Shown: positions 7,993 to 16,081 of the stretch, piece after piece | Layout: every line of letters begins with the position of its first letter | How positions within the stretch are numbered: position 1 is the stretch's first letter | DNA from: Sphingobium xanthum | GTDB taxonomy: Bacteria; Pseudomonadota; Alphaproteobacteria; Sphingomonadales; Sphingomonadaceae | Length of the DNA: 64,000 nucleotides | NCBI RefSeq assembly: GCF_019737615.1 | Contig: NZ_JAHKKS010000003.1 | Span: forward strand, 224,001 to 288,000 | Reading direction: 5' to 3' | Made by a program: the position numbers and the translations under genes | Notes under the pieces: model-generated | What the model saw: only the letters and a program-made list of their open reading frames with translations | Databases searched by the model: none | Told to the model about the DNA's origin: nothing

Positions 7993-10161
7993 CTACCCCC
8001 GCACCCGGAAGTGACCGACAAGGGAATCCAGCTTGCTGCTGTTGGTGCAGATCATGCTCGCCGCGGCCGTGGCTTCTTCCGCCATCGCGGCATTCTGCTG
8101 CACGGCGTTGTCCATGTCGTGGATGACGCCGTTGATCTGGCCGATCTCGTCGGCTTGCTTGCTGATCGTGCCGGCGATCGTGTGGACCACGCCGTCGATC
8201 TTTCCGACATCCTCGATGATCTGCTGGAGCGCCGTGCTGGTCTTGCGGACGAGATCGACGCTGGTGGTGATCTGACCGGTGGACTCGGTGACGAGCGTGC
8301 GCACCGAATCGGATGCTTCCCCGGCACGCTTGGCCAGCGCACGGACTTCCTGCGCGACGATGGCGAAGCCGGCACCGGCCTGACCGGCGCGTGCCGCCTC
8401 GACACCGGCATTGAGCGCCAGCATGTTGGTCTGGAAGGCGATCGCATCGATCGCCACTACGATGTTCATGATCTCTCGCGCCGAATTTTCAAGCTGCGAC
8501 ATGGCGGCGATCGTGTCGGCCATGATCACGCGCGATCCGTCCGCGACGGCGCGCGCCGAGCGCACACTGTTGGCGGCGAGGCCAGTCCCGTCGGAGGATT
8601 GCTGGATCTCGCTGGTCAGCCGCTCGATCGCACCGGCCGTGAGGTTGAGGCTGTTGGCCTGACGCTCCGTGCGCTCGGCCAGGCTCTCGGCGGCCGAAAC
8701 GACCGACATCGAGCCCGAATTGATCGTACCGGACGAATTGACGATCGTCCCGATCAGCCCTTCGAGCGACTCCATCGCCTCGTTGAAATGCACGCGGATC
8801 TGGTCGCTCGCTCCATCGAAGGGCGTGTCGATCCGGAAGGTCAGATTGCCGGTGGAGAGCGCGGCCATGCCGGCACCCATCTGCTCGACGACAAGCGCCT
8901 GCTGCTCGGCATGCTCGCGCGCGAGCTCGGCTTCCTGCTCGTGCCGGTCGCGCTCGCGCATCTGCACCTGATGGCGCATGTCGATGATCTCGCGCACCAG
9001 CTGCGCGAAGGCACCCGCGCCGCGCACGACGATATCGTCTTCCTGCGCCGATGCGCCGACCGCGCGCACCATGCGGCGGGCCTGCCCCAGTTTCTGGAGG
9101 ATGGAGCGCGACAGGAGGAAGCCGATGAGCGCGCTGATGAAGACTGTCGGCGCCAGGGTCAGCACGATGAGGTCATGACCTTGCGAAGCGATCTCGGTGA
9201 GGTCGAGCTTGCGCTGGAAAACCACCATCGCCATGCCGTCCGTCGCGCTGTCCAGCGAGGTCGTGGCGCCGGCAAGATCGCCCGCGGCGAAACCCTGCGC
9301 AGCCTTCTCTGCGTCCCCGCGTACGGTCGCGTCGGTGAGGCGGGGCAGGAGGGTGTCGAGACTGCCGGACACGCCGGTGATGGCCTCCGGGGTCGGCGTT
9401 GCGCCGAGCGAATGGGCGGCGAGCTGCGCGGCGCGAAGCTCCTCCAGCATCGCGGCCTCGCCCTGATCGAATGCGGACTGGAGCTCGTTGAACTCCGCAT
9501 ATTTATGGGCACTGTAGACGCCCGCCGCGAGCGTGAGTGACAGGATCGCCATGCAGCAGAAGCCGAGCTGCGCCTGAAGCGGAACCCGGTTCGTCATTTG
9601 GTCCGCACGCGGCGCGGCCAGCATGCGCTCGACGATCGGCACGCGGCGGAAGACATGATTGAACACGACGGCGCCGATATGGACGGCGAGCAATGCGATC
9701 ATCGCATAGGCCAGCCACTTGTGCCATTCGCCGATGACGACGCCCTGCTCGTTCGTCAGCACCAGCAGCTTGGGGAGCGTCACGGCGTGGAACAAGGTGA
9801 CGTCGTCACCGCGCGACCAGGCGACGATCATGCCGATGATCGGCTGCGCGGCGAGCGTGCCCATCAGCAGGAGATGCACGAGCACCGCTGATGCTTTTTG
9901 CCAGAACGGCATGCCCTCCTCGCTCTTTGGCGCGCGCTTCACCGCGAACAGGCCGAAACGGGCGAGGATGAGCAGCAGCACCAATGTCCCGCACTGGCGA
10001 TGCAGGTCGAGAACGATCTTGCCGAACTCAAGCGACTTGAGACTGTGCAGGACGAGGATCAGGCCGAACTGGCCCAGCACCAGCAGCGCGAAGCTCCAGT
10101 GGATGAAGCGCAGCACGCGCGGATAGCGCGCAACCTCGTGCGATGGGCTGGTCCTGCTCAT
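7993..10161 (-). CDS. Cytochrome b561-methyl-accepting chemotaxis protein fusion
   Basis: 722 aa. Residues 1-~175 are a bacterial cytochrome b561: four membrane helices with the conserved histidines in FIHW (H21), LHRQ (H54) and GEWHKWLAYAMIALLAVHI (H147, H161), expected to hold two b hemes. A fifth helix (~195-217), a periplasmic helical region (~218-330) and a sixth helix (~331-352) follow, then a linker and an MCP signalling domain with hairpin tip IAFQTNMLALNAGVEAARAG. The C-terminus (HFRVRG) lacks a CheR-docking pentapeptide. Four bases downstream of a cupredoxin gene and in one operon with a di-heme peroxidase, it is probably a redox/energy-taxis receptor; the signal sensed is inference. 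Confidence 0.88.
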   Translation of the reverse strand: MSRTSPSHEVARYPRVLRFIHWSFALLVLGQFGLILVLHSLKSLEFGKIVLDLHRQCGTLVLLLILARFGLFAVKRAPKSEEGMPFWQKASAVLVHLLLMGTLAAQPIIGMIVAWSRGDDVTLFHAVTLPKLLVLTNEQGVVIGEWHKWLAYAMIALLAVHIGAVVFNHVFRRVPIVERMLAAPRADQMTNRVPLQAQLGFCCMAILSLTLAAGVYSAHKYAEFNELQSAFDQGEAAMLEELRAAQLAAHSLGATPTPEAITGVSGSLDTLLPRLTDATVRGDAEKAAQGFAAGDLAGATTSLDSATDGMAMVVFQRKLDLTEIASQGHDLIVLTLAPTVFISALIGFLLSRSILQKLGQARRMVRAVGASAQEDDIVVRGAGAFAQLVREIIDMRHQVQMRERDRHEQEAELAREHAEQQALVVEQMGAGMAALSTGNLTFRIDTPFDGASDQIRVHFNEAMESLEGLIGTIVNSSGTINSGSMSVVSAAESLAERTERQANSLNLTAGAIERLTSEIQQSSDGTGLAANSVRSARAVADGSRVIMADTIAAMSQLENSAREIMNIVVAIDAIAFQTNMLALNAGVEAARAGQAGAGFAIVAQEVRALAKRAGEASDSVRTLVTESTGQITTSVDLVRKTSTALQQIIEDVGKIDGVVHTIAGTISKQADEIGQINGVIHDMDNAVQQNAAMAEEATAAASMICTNSSKLDSLVGHFRVRG

Positions 10162-10165
10162 GGGA

Positions 10166-10486
10166 TCACTTGACCGTCACGGTCATCTTCATCTTGGGAT
10201 GAATGCCGCACATGACGCCATAGACGCCGGGTTTCAGGAACGGCGCCTTGAAGGCGACGCCCGGGGCCTGCAGGCCGCTGTTCAGGTTGACGCCATTGCC
10301 GGTCACCAGAATGTTGTGGGACGTCGTGTCGCTGTTGTTGAAGCTGACGACGGTGCCCTTGTCGATGGACAGGGCGCCCGTGTTGAACGCCATGCCCTTC
10401 TGATCGACGGCGACGATGCCGGCGGCCCAGGCAGCGCTCGCGGAGAGCGTGACGACGGCAGCGGTGGCGATGAGTGTCTTGCGCAT
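10166..10486 (-). CDS. Periplasmic cupredoxin (type I copper protein)
   Basis: 106 aa with a clear signal peptide (MRKTLIATAAVVTLSASAAWA). The mature part is a small plastocyanin/amicyanin-like beta-barrel with copper ligands His57 (SHNIL), Cys93, His96 and Met99 in the motif CGIHPKM. It would carry single electrons in the periplasm. The gene begins 20 bases after the di-heme peroxidase gene and ends 4 bases before the b561-chemoreceptor gene, so the three are almost certainly one transcript. An electron shuttle to the peroxidase or the b561 domain is the natural inference. Confidence 0.9.
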   Translation of the reverse strand: MRKTLIATAAVVTLSASAAWAAGIVAVDQKGMAFNTGALSIDKGTVVSFNNSDTTSHNILVTGNGVNLNSGLQAPGVAFKAPFLKPGVYGVMCGIHPKMKMTVTVK

Positions 10487-10506
10487 GTTGACTTGAACCT
10501 TCTGCT

Positions 10507-11601
10507 TCAGCGGGGGAGGATCGGCATGTCGACCGGAGCATCGTCGCTGCTCAGGGTCTTCATGAAGGCGACGATGTCGGCCTTTTCCTGATCGGTGAGT
10601 TTGAGCGATTTCATTTCCGCGTCCAGCGAGGGACGGCGCACGAAGCTCTCATCATAATGATCCACGACGCCTTCGAGCGTCGCGATCGAGCCGTCGTGCA
10701 TGTAAGGGCCACGCTCGGCGATGTTGCGTAAGGTCGGCGTCTTGAATGCGCGCTCGAGCTGCACGATGCCGGGCAGGACGGCAGCGCGGCCCATATCGTT
10801 GCCGGGCAGGCCGATGTCGTGGAAGCCGTCGTCGGCGAAGCGCCAGCCGGCATGGCAGACGGCGCAATTCCCTTTGGTATTGAACAGCACGAAGCCGCGC
10901 TTGGCGGAGTCGGAGATGGCGGCGTCATTGCCCTTGATCCAGCGATCGAACGGCGCTTCGCCCGAGACGACCGTGCGTTCATATGCGGCGATCGCCTTGG
11001 CCGCGGTCTCCAGCGAGAGCGGCTCGTGCGGGAAGACGCGGGCCATTTCCTCGCGATAGAACTGCACGTTGTTGAGCGTCTCCAGCACCTTCTTGGGCGA
11101 ACCGGCCATTTCGGCCTGCGCCATGATCGGGCCGAGCGCCTGCTCTTCGAGCGTGTTGGCGCGGCCGTCCCAGAACAGAGGTTCCATCCATGCGGCGTTG
11201 AGGATCGTCGGCGTGTGACGGCCGAGAATACCGCCCTTGTCGCCCACCGCGGTCGGCAGGCCATCCTGCCAGCCGAGCGACGGATTGTGGCAGGTCGCGC
11301 AGGAAATCGCGCCCGAGCCGGACAGGCGCGGGTCGAAGAACAGCATCTTGCCGAGCTTCACCTTGTCCGCCGTCGTGGGGTTGTGCTCCGGCGAGGGGAT
11401 GTCGCTCGGGCGCGCATAGCCCGCCATCATCGTCTTGAGCGCGGTCGGATCGACGCCCAGGATGCCGGCGATCGAGACCGGCGCGGTCTGCGCGACGGCG
11501 CCCGCCGTTGCCGCGAACAGAGCACCGGCGAGCGCGATCGATTGCACCAAGCCGAGTCCGGCGCCGGACGTGCGCCGCGTCTTCGATGTTGCGTCAGTCA
11601 T
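10507..11601 (-). CDS. Di-heme cytochrome c peroxidase family protein
   Basis: 364 aa with an N-terminal hydrophobic export signal (IALAGALFAATAGAVAQ) after a 20-residue polar lead. Two c-heme sites are present, CATCH (residues 101-105) and CAVCH (246-250), and the distal Met of YMHDGS (301), as in bacterial cytochrome c peroxidases and related MauG-type enzymes. It would reduce hydrogen peroxide in the periplasm using electrons from a small carrier, plausibly the cupredoxin encoded next. First gene of a tight operon that ends in a b561-chemoreceptor. MauG-like oxidation of a protein is the alternative activity. Confidence 0.9.
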   Translation of the reverse strand: MTDATSKTRRTSGAGLGLVQSIALAGALFAATAGAVAQTAPVSIAGILGVDPTALKTMMAGYARPSDIPSPEHNPTTADKVKLGKMLFFDPRLSGSGAISCATCHNPSLGWQDGLPTAVGDKGGILGRHTPTILNAAWMEPLFWDGRANTLEEQALGPIMAQAEMAGSPKKVLETLNNVQFYREEMARVFPHEPLSLETAAKAIAAYERTVVSGEAPFDRWIKGNDAAISDSAKRGFVLFNTKGNCAVCHAGWRFADDGFHDIGLPGNDMGRAAVLPGIVQLERAFKTPTLRNIAERGPYMHDGSIATLEGVVDHYDESFVRRPSLDAEMKSLKLTDQEKADIVAFMKTLSSDDAPVDMPILPR

Positions 11602-11807
11602 CCCGTGCTTCCCGTTGAATGGATGTATCCGCTCAGTGATACCGGTTCGGCACTAAGATTGAGTAAACCACGATCGGCGCGGGATCGGGCGGGCGCCGGA
11701 TCGACTCTTCACAAAATAAATGTTTGCTTTTCAGCGCGCTTACCATTCGTAAAATCTTCGGCGTTATTGAAGCCCCCCAACGGAAGGTCCGAATGAGGGG
11801 GAAACCC
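11602..11807. promoter_or_regulatory. Divergent intergenic region, redox operon and chemoreceptor gene
   Basis: About 200 bases separate the divergent starts at 11601 (minus) and 11808 (plus). The centre (11700-11775) is AT-richer than its surroundings and must hold both promoters. I found no FNR/Anr box, CtrA box or clear -35/-10 pair here. Confidence 0.4.
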
Positions 11808-13667
11808 ATGAAGAAACGTGTTGGTATAGCGGGCAAGATGCTGTTCGCGCTTGCGATCCTCTTGTCGACGATCGCGGTGACCGGCGGCATCGGCGTGCTC
11901 AAGCTCGGCGAGGTCAACCAGCTGTCGCTGGAGATGCGCACGCGCTGGCTCCCCGCCACGCAGCTGCTCGGCGACATCCACGCCTATACGTCGCAATATC
12001 GCATCGCGCAGAGCACGCTCGTGACCGCGCCCGGCGAAGGCCAGAAGCGCAAGGCGCAGATCCAGCTCAAGAATCAGCAGCAGGCGATCTCGAGCGCGCT
12101 CGACGACTATAGCCCCCTCATCCAGAATCAGGAGCAGCGCGCGCTGTTCGATCAGCTCCGCAAGGACTGGACGCACTATACCGGCCTGACCAATCGCCTC
12201 GCCGACCTGGTCGCCGCGGGCGATCCGGCCGCGGCCGAGCTGTTCGACGGCGAATCGCTCGACATGTTCTACACGATCGAGGACGCGATCCTTCAGCTGA
12301 TCGACCTCAACGTGAAGGGCGGCGAGGCCAATGCTTCCACGTCGACCCAGATCTACGCCAAGAGCCGCACGCTGATGATCGGTGCGGTCAGTGTCGGCAT
12401 CCTGTTCAGCGTCCTGCTCTCGGTCCTGATGATGCGCGGCATTGCCCGTCCGATCGCCCGCATGAGCGACAATGTGAAGCGGCTCGTCGCCGGCGATCTC
12501 GACGTCGAGATCCCGGGCCTCAAGCGCAACGACGAACTGGGTAGCCTGGCGCGTGCCATGGACAGCTTCAAGGAGCTGTTCGCCGCCGACCAGCAGCGCG
12601 CTCATGAGGAAGCCCGTCGCGCCGCCGAGACGAAGGCGACGATCGAAGCCATTGGCGAGGGCCTCGCGGCAATGGCCGGCGGTCGCCTCACGCACAATGT
12701 GAGCGAGGATATCGATGGCCCGCTCGCCCAGCTGCACACGGACTATAACGCCGCCGTCGACAAGCTGCGCCAGACCCTGCGCCAGATCGTCGAGGGCACG
12801 GACGTGATCTGCAACGGCACGGCGGAAATCGCTCAGGCCTCGTCGGATCTCTCGCTGCGCACCGAGAAGCAGGCGGACACGCTGGCGCACGTCTCGCGCA
12901 CGCTCGGCGAGTTCAACGAATCGGTTAAGGTCGCGGCCGACAATGCCCGTCAGACGAGCGAGAAGCTGGTCGGAACGCGCCGTTCGGCCGAGCAGTGTGA
13001 TGCCACCGCGAAGCAGACGGTCGAGGCCATGCGCAACATCGGCGCTTCCTCACGCGAGATGAACGAGATCATCTCGACGATCGACGGCCTCGCTTTCCAG
13101 ACCAACCTGCTGGCGCTGAACGCCGGCGTCGAGGCGGCGCGTGCCGGTTCGGCGGGCGCGGGCTTCGCGGTCGTCGCGACCGAAGTGCGTCTTCTGGCGC
13201 AGCGCTCGTCCGATGCCGCGAGCCGCATTCGCGATCTGGTCGTCAAGTCGACCGCGCAGATCAGCGAAGGCGTGATCCTCGTCGAGCATTCGGGTGAGGA
13301 ACTGCGGCACATCGTGGAAGAAGTGATCGAAGTGGCCGCTCTGGCCGACGAGATCGCCAATGCCTCCGCGATCCAGGCCGCCGGCCTGCAGGAGATCACC
13401 GAAATGGTCTCCGACATGGATCTCGTGACGCAGCAGAACGCCGCGATGGTCGAGGAAAGCACGGCAAGCTCGCGCAACCTCTCCAACGAGACCGAGCGCC
13501 TCGTCGATCAGGTCAAGTTCTTCGATCTTGGCCGTCGCCCCAAGTCGGGTGGTCACTCGGCGCCCGCTTATGTGCCGGCCGGCCGGCCTGCCGCCCCCGC
13601 TTCCCTGCCGGCCTTTTCGGGCAACCTCGCCCTCGCGGCCGAGCAGGAAGACTGGAAAGAATTCTGA
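11808..13667 (+). CDS. Methyl-accepting chemotaxis protein with periplasmic four-helix sensor
   Basis: 619 aa from the ATG at 11808, which follows GAGGGGG and directly starts the membrane anchor (MKKRVGIAGKMLFALAILLSTIAV); an earlier ATG at 11793 is possible. TM1 ~8-31, periplasmic four-helix-bundle-like sensor ~32-185, TM2 ~186-208, HAMP, then a long cytoplasmic coiled coil with tip IDGLAFQTNLLALNAGVEAARAG. It ends in DWKEF, matching the xWxxF pentapeptide that tethers CheR/CheB. The ligand is unknown. Divergent to the redox operon and upstream of the che operon. Confidence 0.93.
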   Translation: MKKRVGIAGKMLFALAILLSTIAVTGGIGVLKLGEVNQLSLEMRTRWLPATQLLGDIHAYTSQYRIAQSTLVTAPGEGQKRKAQIQLKNQQQAISSALDDYSPLIQNQEQRALFDQLRKDWTHYTGLTNRLADLVAAGDPAAAELFDGESLDMFYTIEDAILQLIDLNVKGGEANASTSTQIYAKSRTLMIGAVSVGILFSVLLSVLMMRGIARPIARMSDNVKRLVAGDLDVEIPGLKRNDELGSLARAMDSFKELFAADQQRAHEEARRAAETKATIEAIGEGLAAMAGGRLTHNVSEDIDGPLAQLHTDYNAAVDKLRQTLRQIVEGTDVICNGTAEIAQASSDLSLRTEKQADTLAHVSRTLGEFNESVKVAADNARQTSEKLVGTRRSAEQCDATAKQTVEAMRNIGASSREMNEIISTIDGLAFQTNLLALNAGVEAARAGSAGAGFAVVATEVRLLAQRSSDAASRIRDLVVKSTAQISEGVILVEHSGEELRHIVEEVIEVAALADEIANASAIQAAGLQEITEMVSDMDLVTQQNAAMVEESTASSRNLSNETERLVDQVKFFDLGRRPKSGGHSAPAYVPAGRPAAPASLPAFSGNLALAAEQEDWKEF

Positions 13668-13671
13668 CGAA

Positions 13672-13717
13672 ATTACCGTTGGTTAGCATGTGATTCACCA
13701 CAGCGATCAACGGTAAA
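13672..13717. repeat. Inverted repeat upstream of the TonB-like gene
   Basis: TTACCGTTG (13673-13681) and CAACGGTAA (13708-13716) form a perfect 9-bp inverted repeat around a 26-base loop, just after the chemoreceptor stop. No T tract follows, so a protein-binding or processing site is as likely as a terminator. Confidence 0.4.
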
Positions 13718-13792
13718 TTCGCCGACTTTCCCTTACAGCGCCCCTGTTCACTTCAGCCTCTCTCGGCAACAACTAAGGAAGGACTAGTTACT

Positions 13793-14134
13793 ATGAAGGG
13801 TCTCCTGAAGCTCGCTATGGTTTCGACCATCGCCCTCGCCGCCACCCCGGCATTTTCCCAGTCCGCGGACTGGACCAAGAAGGTTTTCGGCATCGTCGCC
13901 TCGAAGCAGACCTATCCGCGCGTCGCCCAGATGCGCGGTGACGAAGGCACCGCCAAGGTCCGCGTCTCGGTCGATGCAGCCGGCGCCGTCAAGAACGTCG
14001 AGATGGTGGCCCCCTCGGGCTCCTCGGTGCTCGACAAGGAAGCGCTCGAGCTGCCGCGTCGCATTGCCACGCTGCCGCCGCCGCCCGGAGGCGCGACGAC
14101 CGTCGTCCTGCCGCTGACCTGGAAACTGATGTAA
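13793..14134 (+). CDS. Secreted TonB C-terminal-domain-like protein
   Basis: 113 aa with a signal peptide (MKGLLKLAMVSTIALAATPAFS) and a small domain resembling the TonB C-terminal fold: PRVAQMRGDEGTAKVRVSVDAAGAVKNVEMVAPSGSSVLDKEAL, the usual YP-x-G-x-V-x-V-x-D-G-x-V pattern. There is no membrane anchor or proline-rich linker, so it is not a classical energy transducer; it may be a free periplasmic member of the family. AGGAAGGA precedes the ATG, and a strong terminator follows, so it is its own transcription unit between chemoreceptor genes. Confidence 0.8.
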   Translation: MKGLLKLAMVSTIALAATPAFSQSADWTKKVFGIVASKQTYPRVAQMRGDEGTAKVRVSVDAAGAVKNVEMVAPSGSSVLDKEALELPRRIATLPPPPGGATTVVLPLTWKLM

Positions 14135-14162
14135 TCAGGCAGTCGCCGATCGGAGAGGTTCC

Positions 14163-14199
14163 GGCCGCTCGAAGCAACGCTTCGGGCGGCCTTTTTTTT
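14163..14199 (+). terminator. Rho-independent terminator
   Basis: A 13-bp stem with one G-T wobble (14163-14175 with 14179-14191) and a 3-base loop is followed by eight T. It ends the TonB-like gene and separates it from the che operon. Confidence 0.92.
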
Positions 14200-14257
14200 A
14201 GCCCGGAACGCCGTCGTCGCCGAACGGAAAGCCCCGGAATACCGGGGCTAGACACCG

Positions 14258-14272
14258 TTAACCGTCCTTTAG
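14258..14272 (+). promoter_or_regulatory. CtrA-like box upstream of the che operon
   Basis: TTAA-CCGTCCT-TTAG is a 7-of-8 match to the CtrA consensus TTAA-N7-TTAA. It lies 56 bases before the ATG of the chemoreceptor that heads the cheA operon, where CtrA often controls motility genes in alphaproteobacteria. Read by eye; binding is inference. Confidence 0.45.
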
Positions 14273-14327
14273 CGGTATCGCGCTATGCCGGTCTGACCGG
14301 AATTCAAAAAGCGCACGGCGCGTCCCG

Positions 14328-15776
14328 ATGGACCCGTTCGCAAAGTCTGAAGAGGAAGACGATCTCATGCTGGAATGGTTCGAGAAAAAGGCGCCGATCC
14401 GTAGCAAGTTCGACGCCTTGCTGATCGCGCATCTCGTGATTGCGGGCGTGGTCGGCGGATCGATCATTGCCGCTTCGATAATGGGTTATGGCGCCGCCGT
14501 CCTCGGCGGGATCGTCGCGACCGGCGCGGTGCTGACCTTGATCGTCATGACCTCCGCCAAGCGCATGATCTGCGACCCCTATGTGGAGACCGTCCTGCGC
14601 ATGGAGGCCCTCGCCGCAGGCAATCTCGCCGAGCGCTTCGACTTCAGCGATCACGAGGATTGCGTCGGCCGAATGATCAAGGCGATGGAAGTGTTTCGCG
14701 CGAATGGCGGTACGCTGCGTCAGTCGGGCCACGATCTGGAAGCCGTGATCGGCCATCTGCAACAGGGCCTGGGCAAGCTTGCCGAGGGCGATCTGACCTA
14801 CCGCCTGAAGGCCGATTTCCCGGCGGAATATTCTCAGCTCAAGACCAGCTTCAATACCGCGGTGCAGGAACTTGGCGACGTGATCTCCAGCCTCACCGAC
14901 GTGGCATCGACCGTCCAGTCGGGATCTTCGGAGATTCGCGACGCCTCGAACGATCTTGCGCGCCGCTCCGAGGAACAGGCCTCCGCTCTGCAGCAGGCGG
15001 CCGGCGCCATGAAGGACGTGACGGCGGTCGTGCAGGAAACGGCCTCGAACGCCGCCAATGTGCGCGCAACGATCGCGGAGACCCAGGGCGAAGCCGATGA
15101 AGGCGGTCAGGTCGTCCAGCGTGCCGTGACGGCGATGGGTGCGATCGAGAAGTCGTCGGAGCAGATCGGCCAGATCATCAACGTGATCGACGGCATTGCC
15201 TTCCAGACCAACCTGCTGGCGCTCAATGCCGGCGTGGAAGCCGCGCGCGCCGGCGATGCCGGCAAGGGCTTCGCGGTCGTCGCCAACGAAGTGCGCGCCC
15301 TGGCGCAGCGCTCCGCCGATGCCGCCAAGGACATCAAGGAACTGATCACGGCCAGCACGCAGCAGGTCAGCGGCGGCGTTGCGCTCGTCGCCGAGACCGG
15401 CACCTGCCTTGCCAAGATCGTTCAGCGCATCGCCAATATCGGTGAGCGCATGAGCTCGATCAACGACTCGTCGCTCTCGCAGGCCAGCAGCCTGCACCAG
15501 ATCAACGCGGCGGTTTCCGAGATGGATCGCATGACGCAGCAGAACGCCGCGATGGTCGAACAATGCACAGCCGCGGCGCACAGCCTCGCCGGCAATGCCA
15601 CGGACCTCACGAAGATCGTCGCGCGGTTCAAGGCCAGCGGCAGCAGTGGCGGGTTCGCCGCGCCGCGGTCCGCACCGCCCGCGCCGCGCCGCGCGGCCGT
15701 GTCCGCCCCGGTGGTCCGCGGCAATCTCGCCGTGAAGGCCGAGGTGCGGGACGAAGAGGACTGGGCGGAATTCTGA
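14328..15776 (+). CDS. Methyl-accepting chemotaxis protein with no periplasmic domain
   Basis: 482 aa. Two adjacent membrane helices (~30-52 and ~54-75) leave almost no periplasmic loop, so any signal must come from the membrane or cytoplasm. HAMP-like segments follow (PYVETVLRMEALAAGNLAERF and a second near residue 150), then the signalling tip IDGIAFQTNLLALNAGVEAARAG. The C-terminus DEEDWAEF ends in a CheR-docking xWxxF motif. It is the first gene of the operon continuing with the STAS protein and cheA; energy or internal sensing is plausible. Confidence 0.92.
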   Translation: MDPFAKSEEEDDLMLEWFEKKAPIRSKFDALLIAHLVIAGVVGGSIIAASIMGYGAAVLGGIVATGAVLTLIVMTSAKRMICDPYVETVLRMEALAAGNLAERFDFSDHEDCVGRMIKAMEVFRANGGTLRQSGHDLEAVIGHLQQGLGKLAEGDLTYRLKADFPAEYSQLKTSFNTAVQELGDVISSLTDVASTVQSGSSEIRDASNDLARRSEEQASALQQAAGAMKDVTAVVQETASNAANVRATIAETQGEADEGGQVVQRAVTAMGAIEKSSEQIGQIINVIDGIAFQTNLLALNAGVEAARAGDAGKGFAVVANEVRALAQRSADAAKDIKELITASTQQVSGGVALVAETGTCLAKIVQRIANIGERMSSINDSSLSQASSLHQINAAVSEMDRMTQQNAAMVEQCTAAAHSLAGNATDLTKIVARFKASGSSGGFAAPRSAPPAPRRAAVSAPVVRGNLAVKAEVRDEEDWAEF

Positions 15777-15803
15777 TCGCTCTGAACGGAAGGTATAATC
15801 GCG

Positions 15804-16061
15804 ATGCACGTCGTTTCGCTTCCCGAGAAATGCGACAGAGTGGCAGCCCATGACCTCGCACAGCAGCTTCGGCCGCTGATCGGCCAGGGTGATATCACCA
15901 TCGACGGCACGGCCGTGCGTCAGGTCGGTCAGGCAATGCTGCAGACCCTGGTCAGCGCACGCCTGTCCGCCGGCCACGCCGAGCAAAAGCTGAGCATCAC
16001 GGCTTCGGATCAGATGCGCCGCATCTGCCGCATGACCGCGCTCGAACAGCACATTCTTTAA
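15804..16061 (+). CDS. STAS-domain protein of the chemotaxis operon
   Basis: 85 aa. The pattern LAQQLRPLIGQGDITIDGTAVRQVGQAMLQTLVSARLSA is that of a small single STAS domain (anti-sigma-antagonist fold), with a short strand DITIDG and helix following. It lies between a chemoreceptor gene and cheA, 20 bases before the cheA start. The usual phosphorylatable Ser after the strand is not obvious (Val-Gly-Gln instead). STAS proteins are often found at the start of alphaproteobacterial che operons; its partner is unknown. Confidence 0.8.
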   Translation: MHVVSLPEKCDRVAAHDLAQQLRPLIGQGDITIDGTAVRQVGQAMLQTLVSARLSAGHAEQKLSITASDQMRRICRMTALEQHIL

Positions 16062-16081
16062 GAGTTGAGGAGGCCGCTTCG

